Of a DNA stretch of 64,000 nucleotides, positions 54,790 through 63,965 are shown piece by piece. Location of the stretch: positions 62,001 through 126,000 of the forward strand of contig NZ_JACRSW010000027.1 in NCBI RefSeq assembly GCF_014384965.1, in the 5' to 3' direction. Source of the stretch: Jutongia hominis (GTDB taxonomy: Bacteria > Bacillota > Clostridia > Lachnospirales > Lachnospiraceae). Position 1 is the stretch's first letter. The number at the start of each line of letters is the position of its first letter. The position numbers and the translations under genes are program-made. Under the pieces are notes generated by a model. That model did not search any database. It was not told the DNA's origin and saw nothing but the letters and a program-made list of their open reading frames with translations.

Positions 54790-54859
54790 AAGTGTATCAG
54801 TCATATAGTGCAATTTTCTGCTGATATCCCGCTACAGTATGAATATTATCCTATTCAAT

Positions 54860-54889
54860 AAAAGAGGGAGCAATCAGCTCCCTCTTTTT
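54860..54889 (+). terminator. Terminator between clpX and ysxC
   Basis: AAAAGAGGGAGC (54860-54871) pairs with GCTCCCTCTTTTT (54877-54889). The stem is GC-rich and ends in a T-run, so it should be efficient. Confidence 0.9.
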
Positions 54890-54917
54890 AGGTTTATCAG
54901 GAAAAGGAGAGAACAGA

Positions 54918-55523
54918 ATGCAGGTAACAAGCGTAAATTTAGAGACAGTGTGCGGTATTACCAGCAAGATACCGGACAACAAAATGTTAGAAGTTGCTTT
55001 TGCAGGAAGATCGAATGTAGGAAAGTCTTCTTTGATCAATGCATTAATGAACAGAAAGTCCTATGCAAGAACATCACAACAGCCGGGCAAGACACAGACG
55101 ATCAATTTTTATAATATTAATGAACAGCTTTATTTTGTGGATCTGCCGGGATATGGCTATGCAAAAGTATCGCCGGAAATGGTAAAAAAATGGGGAAAGA
55201 TGATAGATGGCTATCTGGAAAACTCAAAAGTACTCCGCTTGGTTTTTCTATTGGTAGATATCCGTCACAAGCCAAATAAAAATGACAAACAGATGTATGA
55301 CTGGTGTATCAACTATGGATTTAATCCAATCATTATCGCAACAAAAGAAGATAAAGTAAAAAGATCCCAGAAAGCAAATCTGATCAAAGAAATCAAGAAT
55401 GCATTAGGTGTGATCGAGGGAACACCGGTCATTCCTTTTTCGGCAGTCAGCAAAAGCGGGCGTGATGATATTTGGGAATATATTGATATGGTGTATGAGG
55501 CATTTACAGAAGAACAAATGTAA
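54918..55523 (+). CDS. ysxC: Ribosome biogenesis GTPase YsxC/EngB
   Basis: Essential GTPase needed for late assembly of the 50S ribosomal subunit. It has 201 residues. The G domain shows GRSNVGKSSLINAL (G1), TSQQPGKTQTINF (G2), DLPGYGYAKV (G3) and ATKEDK (G4). The C-terminal FSAVSKSGRDDIWEYI is family-typical. AAAGGAGAGAACAG precedes the start. In many Firmicutes it follows lon or clpX, as here, and the 29-base distance from the clpX terminator means it needs residual read-through or its own promoter. Confidence 0.96.
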   Translation: MQVTSVNLETVCGITSKIPDNKMLEVAFAGRSNVGKSSLINALMNRKSYARTSQQPGKTQTINFYNINEQLYFVDLPGYGYAKVSPEMVKKWGKMIDGYLENSKVLRLVFLLVDIRHKPNKNDKQMYDWCINYGFNPIIIATKEDKVKRSQKANLIKEIKNALGVIEGTPVIPFSAVSKSGRDDIWEYIDMVYEAFTEEQM

Positions 55524-55560
55524 TAACTATTAAATTTACCATAACAGGAGGAAGAGAAAA

Positions 55561-57231
55561 ATGTATCAAAAAACAAAAGGATTTTTATGTATACTGCTTG
55601 GAATATTTTTTGTTCTTGGATTTAGCGGGACAGCAAAAGTAAGTGCAGCACAGGGTGTTCTGGCACATGAAACACTTCATATGTATGCCGGTGCAAGCGT
55701 AGATATGGACGAAGAGATTTCTGATCCAACCTACCGGATTCAAAAAATAACGATCGTGACACCGGAAAACAGCAACAGCATTGTAGTTAGTAACAAACAT
55801 ATTCTAGAGGCAAAGAATGCCGGTACCACAACTGCACAGATCACACTTGTTTCAATAAAAAATGAAGAAGAAACGCTGGATTGTCAGGTTATGATCATTG
55901 TTCATGAAGTGGAAAAGCTGACCATGGCATATGGTTCCGCTACTCGTCTTGCCGCATTTGATTATTACAATCCTTATCAGGAGAAATATACGTTTTCCAA
56001 TCAGGGAGCGGTATTTAATCAGGACTATCAGGTTGTAGTAAGAGGTCTGAAAACGGTTGATGTCCATGTAACAAAAAATAATAAGACATTTTTGGTTGCT
56101 CAGATCACGGTGGAAGCATTGTCTTTAAAGAATGCGGTTGTTGCACGAGCAGTCAATACCACACCATATCAGACAGAAGTGCTTGGATATACCGCACTGG
56201 GTTCGGAAAAAATTTCTTATATTTCTGACAATACAGCAATAGCGGATGCTGCAGAAGCAGTAGTTCCAAAGAAAGTCGGCACTTGCAATATCACAGTACG
56301 TTTTACTGCTGCAAATGATGATACGGCAGATCTTCCTATGCAATTTATTGTAACAAATCCTTCTTTTACACAAAAAAGAGTGATTCTGGCAAAAGGACTT
56401 TCCAAACAGGTATCGCTGCGTGGGTGCAGTGCATACAGTACAATAGAGAATACACAGCCAAAAGGAACAAAAGCATATTTTAAAAATAATAATACAATCT
56501 ATGCGAAGGCAGCAGGTATTGTTAAGCTTTATCTTGTTGTAGACGGAAAGCAGGTAGAGATTGATGTAATCGTATCAAACCCAAGATTTACACAAAATGC
56601 GGTTGCGATGTACAAAGGTGCATCAAAGAATCTGTCAATTGCAGGTTTACAAAAAGGGTATAGTAAGATTTCATTCCGTTCTCTGAATAAAAAATTAATG
56701 ACGATCAGTAAAAGCGGAAAGATCAAGGCCAAAAAAGTCGGATATGGTTATATTGAGGTGACTTCGGATGGAAAGACATTCCGTGTCCTTGTACAGATCG
56801 CCAAGAAAAAGGCATATCAGGCAACGAGAAAGGCAATTCAGATATCAAAGCGAAAGACAACATACAGCCAGGCAAGAAGAATGTCAAAGAAGTATTATGA
56901 TTGTAGTTCATTGGTATCAAGAGTGTATCGTCAATACGGACAGTATTTCGGACAGAGAAGAGGATGGTCGCCGGTAGCAGCAGGCATTGGTTACTGGTGT
57001 ACCAACCATAAAAAGGTATTATTTAAAAAGGCAGCATCATATAAAACACTGCTTCCGGGTGACCTGATATTTTATTCGTATGAAAAAAATGGAAGATATC
57101 GTAATATCAGTCATATTGAAATGTATGTCGGAAATGGCAAGAATGTATCTGCAAGCAGCAGTTATGGAAGAGTTGTACACTACGATTATCATACAAGCTG
57201 TACCGTTCTGATTGCACGACCATGCAAGTAG
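55561..57231 (+). CDS. Secreted NlpC/P60 cell-wall peptidase with bacterial Ig-like repeats
   Basis: A 556-residue exported protein. The signal peptide ends near VSAAQ (about 31). Residues ~35-400 contain repeated beta-domains of the Ig-like group 2 type, for example NAGTTTAQITLVS and ITVRFTAANDDTAD, with the recurring NPxFTQxxVxxxKG opening seen twice (~265 and ~338). The NlpC/P60 domain (~430-556) has its Cys nucleophile in YYDCSSLVSRVYRQYG and His in ISHIEMYVGNG. It should cut peptide cross-links of the wall. AACAGGAGGAAGAG precedes the start. It sits upstream of the Ddl-MurF gene, a wall-synthesis enzyme. Confidence 0.9.
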   Translation: MYQKTKGFLCILLGIFFVLGFSGTAKVSAAQGVLAHETLHMYAGASVDMDEEISDPTYRIQKITIVTPENSNSIVVSNKHILEAKNAGTTTAQITLVSIKNEEETLDCQVMIIVHEVEKLTMAYGSATRLAAFDYYNPYQEKYTFSNQGAVFNQDYQVVVRGLKTVDVHVTKNNKTFLVAQITVEALSLKNAVVARAVNTTPYQTEVLGYTALGSEKISYISDNTAIADAAEAVVPKKVGTCNITVRFTAANDDTADLPMQFIVTNPSFTQKRVILAKGLSKQVSLRGCSAYSTIENTQPKGTKAYFKNNNTIYAKAAGIVKLYLVVDGKQVEIDVIVSNPRFTQNAVAMYKGASKNLSIAGLQKGYSKISFRSLNKKLMTISKSGKIKAKKVGYGYIEVTSDGKTFRVLVQIAKKKAYQATRKAIQISKRKTTYSQARRMSKKYYDCSSLVSRVYRQYGQYFGQRRGWSPVAAGIGYWCTNHKKVLFKKAASYKTLLPGDLIFYSYEKNGRYRNISHIEMYVGNGKNVSASSSYGRVVHYDYHTSCTVLIARPCK

Positions 57232-57245
57232 TGGTAAGATATAAT

Positions 57246-57299
57246 GAGTCCGAAAGAAAGGTAAGTGACAGAGAACTTTACATTTACCTTTTAGGACTC
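57246..57299. promoter_or_regulatory. Nested hairpin before the Ddl-MurF gene
   Basis: GAGTCC (57246-57251) pairs with GGACTC (57294-57299), enclosing AAAGGTAA (57257-57264) with TTACCTTT (57284-57291). There is no T-run, so it is not an ordinary terminator. It may be an RNA leader element or a processing site upstream of the fusion gene. Confidence 0.45.
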
Positions 57300-57357
57300 G
57301 AGAGCGGGTTTAATGTAAAGGAATGCTTATAAAATAAAATGAGAAATGAGGATGATT

Positions 57358-59841
57358 ATGAAAGTTGTAGTATTAGCCGGTGGATTAAGTACAGAAAGAG
57401 ATGTTTCTATTATATCCGGTACAAAAGTGTGTGAAGCACTCCGTGCCAGAGGACACAAGGCGATTTTGCTGGATGTTTTTTTAGGCTATCCGAAGGAATA
57501 TGACATTCATACGATTTTTGATAAAAAAGACTCCTTGATTCCGGGTGAAGCCGCGATTCAGGCGGAAGATCCTGATATTGAAAAGATCAAGAAGCTGCGT
57601 ACCGATGATATCAGTTGCTTTTTTGGACCAAATGTAATAGAAATCTGTAAAGCAGCAGACATTGTCTATATGGGACTGCATGGTGCAGATGGAGAGAATG
57701 GTAAAGTACAGGCGGCATTTGATGTGTTAGGAATCCGTTATACCGGTTCCGGTTATCTTGGCAGTGCTCTTGCGATGGATAAAGGAATGGCAAAGAAAAT
57801 TTTTATGACAGGACAGATTCCGACACCAAAAGGATTTAGTGTTACAAAAGGTCAGGAAACAACAGTCCCGGCGGGAATCGGATATCCATGCATTGTCAAG
57901 CCTTGCTGTGGCGGATCAAGCGTTGGTGTAAGTATTGCCCATAATGAAGAAGAGTATCAGAAAGCATTAGAAGTTGGCTTTGCTTATGAAGAAGAGCTGG
58001 TGGTAGAAGAGTTTATCAAAGGCCGTGAATTTTCGGTTGGTGTGATCGCTGGGAAAAGTCTTCCGATCATTGAGATCATTCCGAAGACAGGCTGGTATGA
58101 TTATAAGACAAAATACCAGTCCGGTATGGCAAATGATGTCTGCCCGGCAGAATTGTCAGAAGAATTGACAAAGAAAATGCAGGAGTATGCAGTTGCGGTA
58201 TATCATATCCTCAAGCTGGAAGTCTATGCCCGTATTGATTTTTTATTAGATGCAAATGACAACATGTATTGTCTTGAAGCAAATACTCTTCCGGGTATGA
58301 CACCGACAAGTCTTCTGCCACAGGAAGCAAAGGCAGTAGGTGTGGAATACGGAGAACTTTGTGAACAGATCATTGGAATTGCTTTAAAAAAGTACGAAGG
58401 CAAAAAAAAAACAATAAATAAGAGCGGGCAATATTCACAGAGTGATATGCTCCCTGTCTGGACTTCTCCGATGCAGAAAATGACATTAGAAAAGATTGCA
58501 AAAGTGTGTCATGGCAGATACTTTGGAAATGAAAGTGCAAAAAGCGAAGAAATATCCATGGTAACGATTGATAGCAGAACCGTGGAAAGAAACAGCCTTT
58601 TTGTAGCGATCAAAGGAGAACGTGTCGATGGCAATACCTTTGTTGATGGTGCGTATGCAGATGGTGCATTATGCTGTATGTCGGAAGAAGAACCAGAAGA
58701 CAAGACACGTCCTTATATTGTTGTGGATTCCTGCTATCAGGCATTAAAAGACATGGCTGAACTGTATAGGACCTTGTGCCCGGTAAAAGTGGTCGGTATT
58801 ACCGGAAGTGTGGGCAAGACAACGACAAAAGAAATGATCGCCTCAGTTTTATCACAGCATTTTCATGTGCTAAAGACGAAAGGTAACTTTAATAATGAAG
58901 TTGGTGTACCTTTAACTCTTTTTCGTTTGAGAAAAGAGCATGAGATCGCAATTGTTGAAATGGGAATCAGTGATTTTGGCGAAATGACACGATTGACAAA
59001 GATGGTGCAGCCGGACAGTTGTGTGATCACAAACATCGGACAGTGTCATCTGGAAAACCTGCATGACAGGGATGGTGTCTTAAAAGCAAAGACAGAGATC
59101 TTTACTCATATGAATCCGAATGGTCATATTTATCTGAATGGTGACGATGATAAACTGATCACGGTTCAGAGTGATGGAAAAAGACAGATCACATTCTTTG
59201 GCAATGGGAAAGACAACTGTGTGCGTGCCGAAAAGGTTGAAAATCTTGGACTAAAAGGAACAAAAATGATGGTTGTTACGCCGGACGAACAGTTTGAAGT
59301 GACTGTACCGGTACCGGGAAAGCATATGGTGCTTAATGCATTAGCAGCGATTGCGATCGGCCTGGATATGGGAATGACAACAGAAGAGATCGCAAAGGGC
59401 ATTCGTGCATTCCGCCCGGTAGGAGGACATAGCAGTATTGAAGAAACAGCACATTTTACGTTGATCGATGATTGCTATAATGCCAATCCCGTTTCGATGA
59501 AAGCAGGGATTGATGTCTTATCCGATGCTTCCGGAAGAAAAGTTGCCATTCTTGGTGATATGTTTGAACTCGGCACAAAAGAGAGAAAAATGCATTATGA
59601 AGTAGGAGAATATGCTGTACAAAAAGGTATTGATCTGTTTATATGCGTCGGTTCTTTAGCAAAAGAGATTGCAAATGCATTAGAAAAAGCAGGTAAAGAG
59701 ACAAGTGTCTTTTATTTTGCACAAAAGGAAGAAGCGATGGAAATGCTGCCTTCACTTGTCAAAGAAGGAGATACGATCTTAGTGAAGGCTTCTCACGGAA
59801 TGCATTTTGAAAAGATTGTTGCAATGTTAAAAGAAATGTGA
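57358..59841 (+). CDS. D-Ala-D-Ala ligase fused to MurF
   Basis: An 827-residue fusion of two consecutive peptidoglycan steps. Residues 1-~345 are Ddl (LAGGLSTERDVSI, ATP-grasp KPCCGGSSVGVS, the YDYKTKY omega-loop typical of D-Ala-D-Ala and not D-Lac specificity, EANTLPGMTPTSLLP). Residues ~372-827 are MurF (IDSRTVERNSLFVAIKGE, P-loop TGSVGKTTT near 482, IDDCYNANPVSMKAG). The product of the first half is the substrate of the second. GAGGATGATT sets the start at 57358. Exactly at the linker (58402-58411) is a run of ten A; losing or gaining one A gives an immediate stop (58415 or 58419). MurF has no own ribosome binding site. The fusion is therefore real and possibly slippage-tuned, or a base-count error. 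Confidence 0.88.
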   Translation: MKVVVLAGGLSTERDVSIISGTKVCEALRARGHKAILLDVFLGYPKEYDIHTIFDKKDSLIPGEAAIQAEDPDIEKIKKLRTDDISCFFGPNVIEICKAADIVYMGLHGADGENGKVQAAFDVLGIRYTGSGYLGSALAMDKGMAKKIFMTGQIPTPKGFSVTKGQETTVPAGIGYPCIVKPCCGGSSVGVSIAHNEEEYQKALEVGFAYEEELVVEEFIKGREFSVGVIAGKSLPIIEIIPKTGWYDYKTKYQSGMANDVCPAELSEELTKKMQEYAVAVYHILKLEVYARIDFLLDANDNMYCLEANTLPGMTPTSLLPQEAKAVGVEYGELCEQIIGIALKKYEGKKKTINKSGQYSQSDMLPVWTSPMQKMTLEKIAKVCHGRYFGNESAKSEEISMVTIDSRTVERNSLFVAIKGERVDGNTFVDGAYADGALCCMSEEEPEDKTRPYIVVDSCYQALKDMAELYRTLCPVKVVGITGSVGKTTTKEMIASVLSQHFHVLKTKGNFNNEVGVPLTLFRLRKEHEIAIVEMGISDFGEMTRLTKMVQPDSCVITNIGQCHLENLHDRDGVLKAKTEIFTHMNPNGHIYLNGDDDKLITVQSDGKRQITFFGNGKDNCVRAEKVENLGLKGTKMMVVTPDEQFEVTVPVPGKHMVLNALAAIAIGLDMGMTTEEIAKGIRAFRPVGGHSSIEETAHFTLIDDCYNANPVSMKAGIDVLSDASGRKVAILGDMFELGTKERKMHYEVGEYAVQKGIDLFICVGSLAKEIANALEKAGKETSVFYFAQKEEAMEMLPSLVKEGDTILVKASHGMHFEKIVAMLKEM

Positions 59842-59865
59842 TAAAGTAATGAAATGTAAATAAGT

Positions 59866-60172
59866 CAACGGCTATGAACATGTATAGTAGTTTGATCCGA
59901 TTCATGAAGAGAGAGAATGTCATCGGCTGAAAGCATTCTTGTGTTCCCGGATAAAATGAAATTCCCATGCAAGCCGCATCTTTGAAGGAAATCTGTGTAG
60001 GAGATGCCGTAGACAGAACGTTATCTGTAAAGAAGAGTTTATGATGATTCACGATCATACGATCGTACACATAAGAAGCAGGGTGGTACCGCGGAGAAAT
60101 TCGTCCCTGCCGGCACAGGCTGTAGCGTATCGCAAAGAAAGGTTGGCTGCCTGAAGCAGCCAGCCTTTTTTT
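59866..60172 (+). promoter_or_regulatory. T-box leader of the pheS-pheT unit, Phe specifier
   Basis: The T-box core AGGGTGGTACCGCG is at 60080-60093, with GCAGGG pairing to TCCCTGC around it as the antiterminator. Stem I is seen upstream: ATCCG with CGGAT, AGAGAGAATG with CATTCTT, and a TTC triplet (59944-59946) in the position of the specifier, which fits phenylalanine. A terminator hairpin (GGTTGGCTGC/GCAGCC, 60139-60172) with seven T ends the element. I do not see the usual direct overlap of terminator and antiterminator strands. Uncharged tRNA-Phe should turn on the downstream genes. It fills the 362-base gap. Confidence 0.93.
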
Positions 60173-60203
60173 GTGGGAAAATCAAATGAAAGGATATATG
60201 ATC

Positions 60204-61223
60204 ATGAAAGAAAAATTATCAAAGATTATGGATGAAGCGTTATCGCAGATTGAAGCTTCAGGAGAGTTAGAAAAGTTAAATGATATCCGTGTTGCTTTTC
60301 TTGGGAAAAAAGGAGAATTGACATCTGTTTTAAAAGGAATGAAGGATGTTGCTCCGGAAGACAGACCGAAAGTCGGTCAGTTAGTCAATGAAGCACGTAC
60401 TAAGATTGAAGCAAAATTAGAAGAGAAGAAAGAAACTTTTGAAAAGAAATTATTAGAAGAAAAGTTAAAGAGTGAAACGATCGACGTAACCCTTCCGGGT
60501 AAGAAATTATCACAGGGACACCGTCATCCGAATACGATCACATTAGAAGAAGTAGAAGATATCTTCGTAGGAATGGGGTATCAGGTTGTGGAAGGACCGG
60601 AAGTAGAATATGATTACTATAACTTTGAAGCATTGAATATTCCGGCAAACCATCCGGCAAAAGATGAGCAGGATACATTCTATATCACTAAAGATATTCT
60701 GCTTCGTTCCCAGACTTCTTCGGTTCAGGTACATGAAATGGAGAAAGGAAAGCTTCCGATCCGTATGATCGCACCGGGACGCGTATTCCGTTCGGATGAA
60801 GTTGATGCAACACATTCACCGACATTCCATCAGGTAGAAGGACTTGTTATTGATAAGAATATCACATTTGCTGACTTAAAAGGAACGTTACAGGAATTTG
60901 CGGTCCGTCTCTTTGGTGAAGGCACAAAAGTTAAATTCCGTCCACATCATTTCCAGTTTACAGAGCCTAGTGCAGAAATGGATGTTACATGCTTTAAGTG
61001 TGGTGGAAAAGGATGTCGTTTCTGTAAAGGATCCGGTTGGGTTGAGATATTAGGATGTGGTATGGTTCATCCTCATGTTTTAGAAATGAGCGGGATCGAC
61101 CCGGAGAAATATACCGGCTTTGCTTTTGGTATCGGCTTAGAGCGTATTGCTTTGTTTAATTATGAAATTGATGATATGAGACTGTTATATGAAAATGATA
61201 CAAGATTCTTAAAACAGTTCTAA
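60204..61223 (+). CDS. pheS: Phenylalanyl-tRNA synthetase alpha subunit
   Basis: Catalytic alpha subunit of the alpha2-beta2 class II synthetase. The 339-residue protein has an N-terminal coiled-coil (~1-85) that contacts tRNA. The catalytic core follows: LPGKKLSQGHRHPNT, the MGYQVVEGPEVEYDYYNFEALNIP region split by the insertion, motif 2 in HQVEGLVID, and motif 3 in GFAFGIGLERIAL. Four Cys in CFKCGGKGCRFC make a zinc-like knuckle, as in many bacterial PheS. Two in-frame ATGs lie just upstream; AAAGGA nine bases before 60204 favours that one. pheT follows after 171 bases, a wide gap for this pair. Confidence 0.95.
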   Translation: MKEKLSKIMDEALSQIEASGELEKLNDIRVAFLGKKGELTSVLKGMKDVAPEDRPKVGQLVNEARTKIEAKLEEKKETFEKKLLEEKLKSETIDVTLPGKKLSQGHRHPNTITLEEVEDIFVGMGYQVVEGPEVEYDYYNFEALNIPANHPAKDEQDTFYITKDILLRSQTSSVQVHEMEKGKLPIRMIAPGRVFRSDEVDATHSPTFHQVEGLVIDKNITFADLKGTLQEFAVRLFGEGTKVKFRPHHFQFTEPSAEMDVTCFKCGGKGCRFCKGSGWVEILGCGMVHPHVLEMSGIDPEKYTGFAFGIGLERIALFNYEIDDMRLLYENDTRFLKQF

Positions 61224-61394
61224 TAAAGACAGAAAAGACAGTATAAATGAATAGGAAAATGGTTCCGTTTGCTAAAGCGATTGACAAAGTAATTTAGAAC
61301 AGGATCGGTAAAAATGCAGTATGCTGATTGTATTAGCGTAAGGCGTATAGAGAAAAGAAAGCAGAATGGAACACATTTCAGAACGGAGGAAATT

Positions 61395-63833
61395 ATGGAT
61401 ACATCGTTATCATGGATTAAAGCATATGTACCGGACCTGGATTGCACAGCACAGGAATATACAGATGCGATGACACTTTCAGGAACAAAGGTAGAAGGAT
61501 TTACGGAATTTGATAAAAACTTAGACAAGATCATTGTTGGAAAGATCAATAAGATTGAGAAACATCCTGATGCAGATAAACTTGTGATCTGCCAGGTACA
61601 GATTGATGAAGAAGGAAATGAAGTACAGATCGTTACCGGAGCACCGAATGTCAAAGAAGGAGACAAAGTGCCTGTTGTATTAGATGGCGGTCGTGTTGCT
61701 GCTACGCACAAAGACGGAGCAGCCGAAAATGGAATGAAGATCAAAAAAGGAAAACTTCGTGGAGTAGACTCTTTTGGTATGATGTGTTCGATTGACGAAT
61801 TAGGCTCAACGACAGATATGTATCCTGATGCGGCAGCAGATGGCATTTACATCCTGAGTGATAATCCTGAATATAAGGATGCACCGGTCGGATCCGATGC
61901 AATAGAGCTTTTAGGATTACATGATGTTTCTTTTGAATATGAGATCACATCAAACCGTGTAGACTGCTTTGGTATGCTTGGTATCGCCAGAGAAGCAGCA
62001 GCTACTTTCGGAAAAGACTTTGTGCCACCGGTTGTTACAAAGACAGGTAATGATGAAGATGTCAATGATTATATCAAAGTAAAAGTAGAAGATAACAAGC
62101 TTTGCTCACGTTATACAGCCCGTGTGGTAAAAGATATCAAGCTTGCGTCTTCTCCGGAATGGATGCAAAGAAGACTTGCTTCTGTTGGCATTCGTCCGAT
62201 CAATAATATCGTTGATATTACCAACTATGTGATGGAAGAATATGCACAGCCAATGCATGCATATGATCTGGATAAGATTGAAGACAGCCAGATCGTAGTG
62301 CGCAGAGCACAAAAAGATGAGAAGTTTACAACCTTAGATGGTCAGGAAAGAGTATTAGATGATACCATGCTGATGATCTGTGACGGTAAAAAGCCGATCG
62401 GTATTGCCGGAATCATGGGTGGAGAAAACTCTATGATCACAGATGATGTTCAGACCATGCTTTTTGAAGCGGCTACTTTTGATGGAACTAATATCCGCCT
62501 ATCCGGTAAAAAACTTGGTATGCGTACCGATGCACAGGCAAAATTTGAAAAGGGGCTTGATCCAAACAATGCAATGGAAGCAATGGATCGTGCTTGTCAG
62601 TTGATCGAAGAACTTGGTGCAGGAACTGTTGTCGGTGGTGCGATTGACTATTATCCGGTCAAGAAAGAGCCATTTACAATTCCATATAGTGTAGAAAAGA
62701 TCAATGCATTACTTGGTACAGATATTTCAGAAGATGAAATGGTTGGTTATTTTGAAAAGATCGATCTTCCGGTTGACCGTGAGAAGAAAGAAGTATTTAT
62801 CCCGACATGGAGACAGGATTTAGAGCGTCTTGCAGATCTTGCGGAAGAAGTAGCACGTTTTTACGGATATGATAAGATCCCGATGACACTTCCTTCCAGC
62901 TCGGCCACGATGGGTGGACTGTCAGATAAGCTGATCCTTGAAAATAAAGTCCGCAATGTAGTAGAAGCATATGGTTTCTGCGAGGGAATGACCTATTCTT
63001 TTGAAAGTCCGAAAGTATATGATAAGTTAAATCTTGCACAGAATGATGTGCTTAGAAAGAGCATTGTGATCAACAATCCGCTTGGTGAGGATTACAGCGT
63101 GATGCGTACTTCCGCATTAGGAGGCATGCTGACATCTTTGGCAACAAACTATAATCGCCGTAATAAAGATGTGCGTCTGTATGAGCTTGCCAATGTTTAT
63201 CTTCCAAAGCAGCTTCCATTAACAGAACTTCCGGATGAACGTGTTCAGCTTACTATGGGAATGTATGGAGAAGGTGATTTCTATGCGATGAAAGGTGTGA
63301 TCGAAGAGATTTTAACACGTTTAAGCCTCAAAGGTACGGTAACATATGATCCTGCAGCACAGAAGAGCTTTTTACATCCGGGAAGACAGGCTAAAGTTAT
63401 ATATGAAGGAAAAGAGATCGCATATTTTGGTGAAGTTCATCCAACTGTCTTAAAGAATTTTGCAATCGGTCAGAGAGCATATGTTGCGGTTGTGGATCTT
63501 GCTGAATTGATCGCCATGCCAAAAGAAGCTGTCAAATACACCGGAGTTGCTAAATTCCCGGCAATGACGCGTGATATCAGTCTGATGATGAAGAAAGAGC
63601 TTTTAGCCGGTCAGGTAGAAGAAGTGATCCGTAAAAAGGGAGGTACATTAGTTGAAAGTTATGAACTTTTTGATGTTTATGAAGGTGCACAGATCCAGGA
63701 AGGTTATAAGTCTCTCGCATATAAGATCGTATTCCGTGCAAAAGACCGTACTTTAACAGATGAGGAAGTAACAAATGCTATGAATAAGATCATTACCACA
63801 TTAGAAGAAATGGGAGCTTCTTTGCGTAAATAA
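61395..63833 (+). CDS. pheT: Phenylalanyl-tRNA synthetase beta subunit
   Basis: Beta subunit of the enzyme, 812 residues. Domains in order: the EMAP-like tRNA-binding fold (~40-155, EKHPDADKLVICQV), the B3/B4 editing domain (~210-390, GIMGGENS), B5 (~400-475), the catalytic-like domain (~490-700) and the anticodon-binding FDX-ACB domain (~715-812, KFPAMTRDISLMM). GAACGGAGGAAATT sets the start at 61395. The 171 bases after pheS hold nothing recognised beyond a stray TTGACA. Expression should follow the upstream T-box. A hairpin pair follows the stop. Confidence 0.95.
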   Translation: MDTSLSWIKAYVPDLDCTAQEYTDAMTLSGTKVEGFTEFDKNLDKIIVGKINKIEKHPDADKLVICQVQIDEEGNEVQIVTGAPNVKEGDKVPVVLDGGRVAATHKDGAAENGMKIKKGKLRGVDSFGMMCSIDELGSTTDMYPDAAADGIYILSDNPEYKDAPVGSDAIELLGLHDVSFEYEITSNRVDCFGMLGIAREAAATFGKDFVPPVVTKTGNDEDVNDYIKVKVEDNKLCSRYTARVVKDIKLASSPEWMQRRLASVGIRPINNIVDITNYVMEEYAQPMHAYDLDKIEDSQIVVRRAQKDEKFTTLDGQERVLDDTMLMICDGKKPIGIAGIMGGENSMITDDVQTMLFEAATFDGTNIRLSGKKLGMRTDAQAKFEKGLDPNNAMEAMDRACQLIEELGAGTVVGGAIDYYPVKKEPFTIPYSVEKINALLGTDISEDEMVGYFEKIDLPVDREKKEVFIPTWRQDLERLADLAEEVARFYGYDKIPMTLPSSSATMGGLSDKLILENKVRNVVEAYGFCEGMTYSFESPKVYDKLNLAQNDVLRKSIVINNPLGEDYSVMRTSALGGMLTSLATNYNRRNKDVRLYELANVYLPKQLPLTELPDERVQLTMGMYGEGDFYAMKGVIEEILTRLSLKGTVTYDPAAQKSFLHPGRQAKVIYEGKEIAYFGEVHPTVLKNFAIGQRAYVAVVDLAELIAMPKEAVKYTGVAKFPAMTRDISLMMKKELLAGQVEEVIRKKGGTLVESYELFDVYEGAQIQEGYKSLAYKIVFRAKDRTLTDEEVTNAMNKIITTLEEMGASLRK

Positions 63834-63886
63834 GCTCTTTACGAAGTTAAGACAATGGTATATAATACAAAATAAGCAAAAGATGT

Positions 63887-63965
63887 AGGCAGTGCTGGAT
63901 TTCATTTGGCACTGCCTTTATACAGTTTCCGGCATTGTATATGCCGGAAACTGTATAAAGGCAGT
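63887..63965 (+). terminator. Competing hairpins after pheT
   Basis: AGGCAGTGC (63887-63895) can pair with GCACTGCCT (63909-63917), a terminator-like stem with a weak T-run. The same ACTGCC also begins a perfect 25-bp inverted repeat: 63911-63935 with 63941-63965 around a TGTAT loop. The two folds exclude each other. The remainder of the window to 64000 shows no gene start. Confidence 0.65.

Noticed and set aside
61275..61394. Separate promoter between pheS and pheT
   Set aside because: A TTGACA is present but no convincing -10 follows at 16-18 bp.
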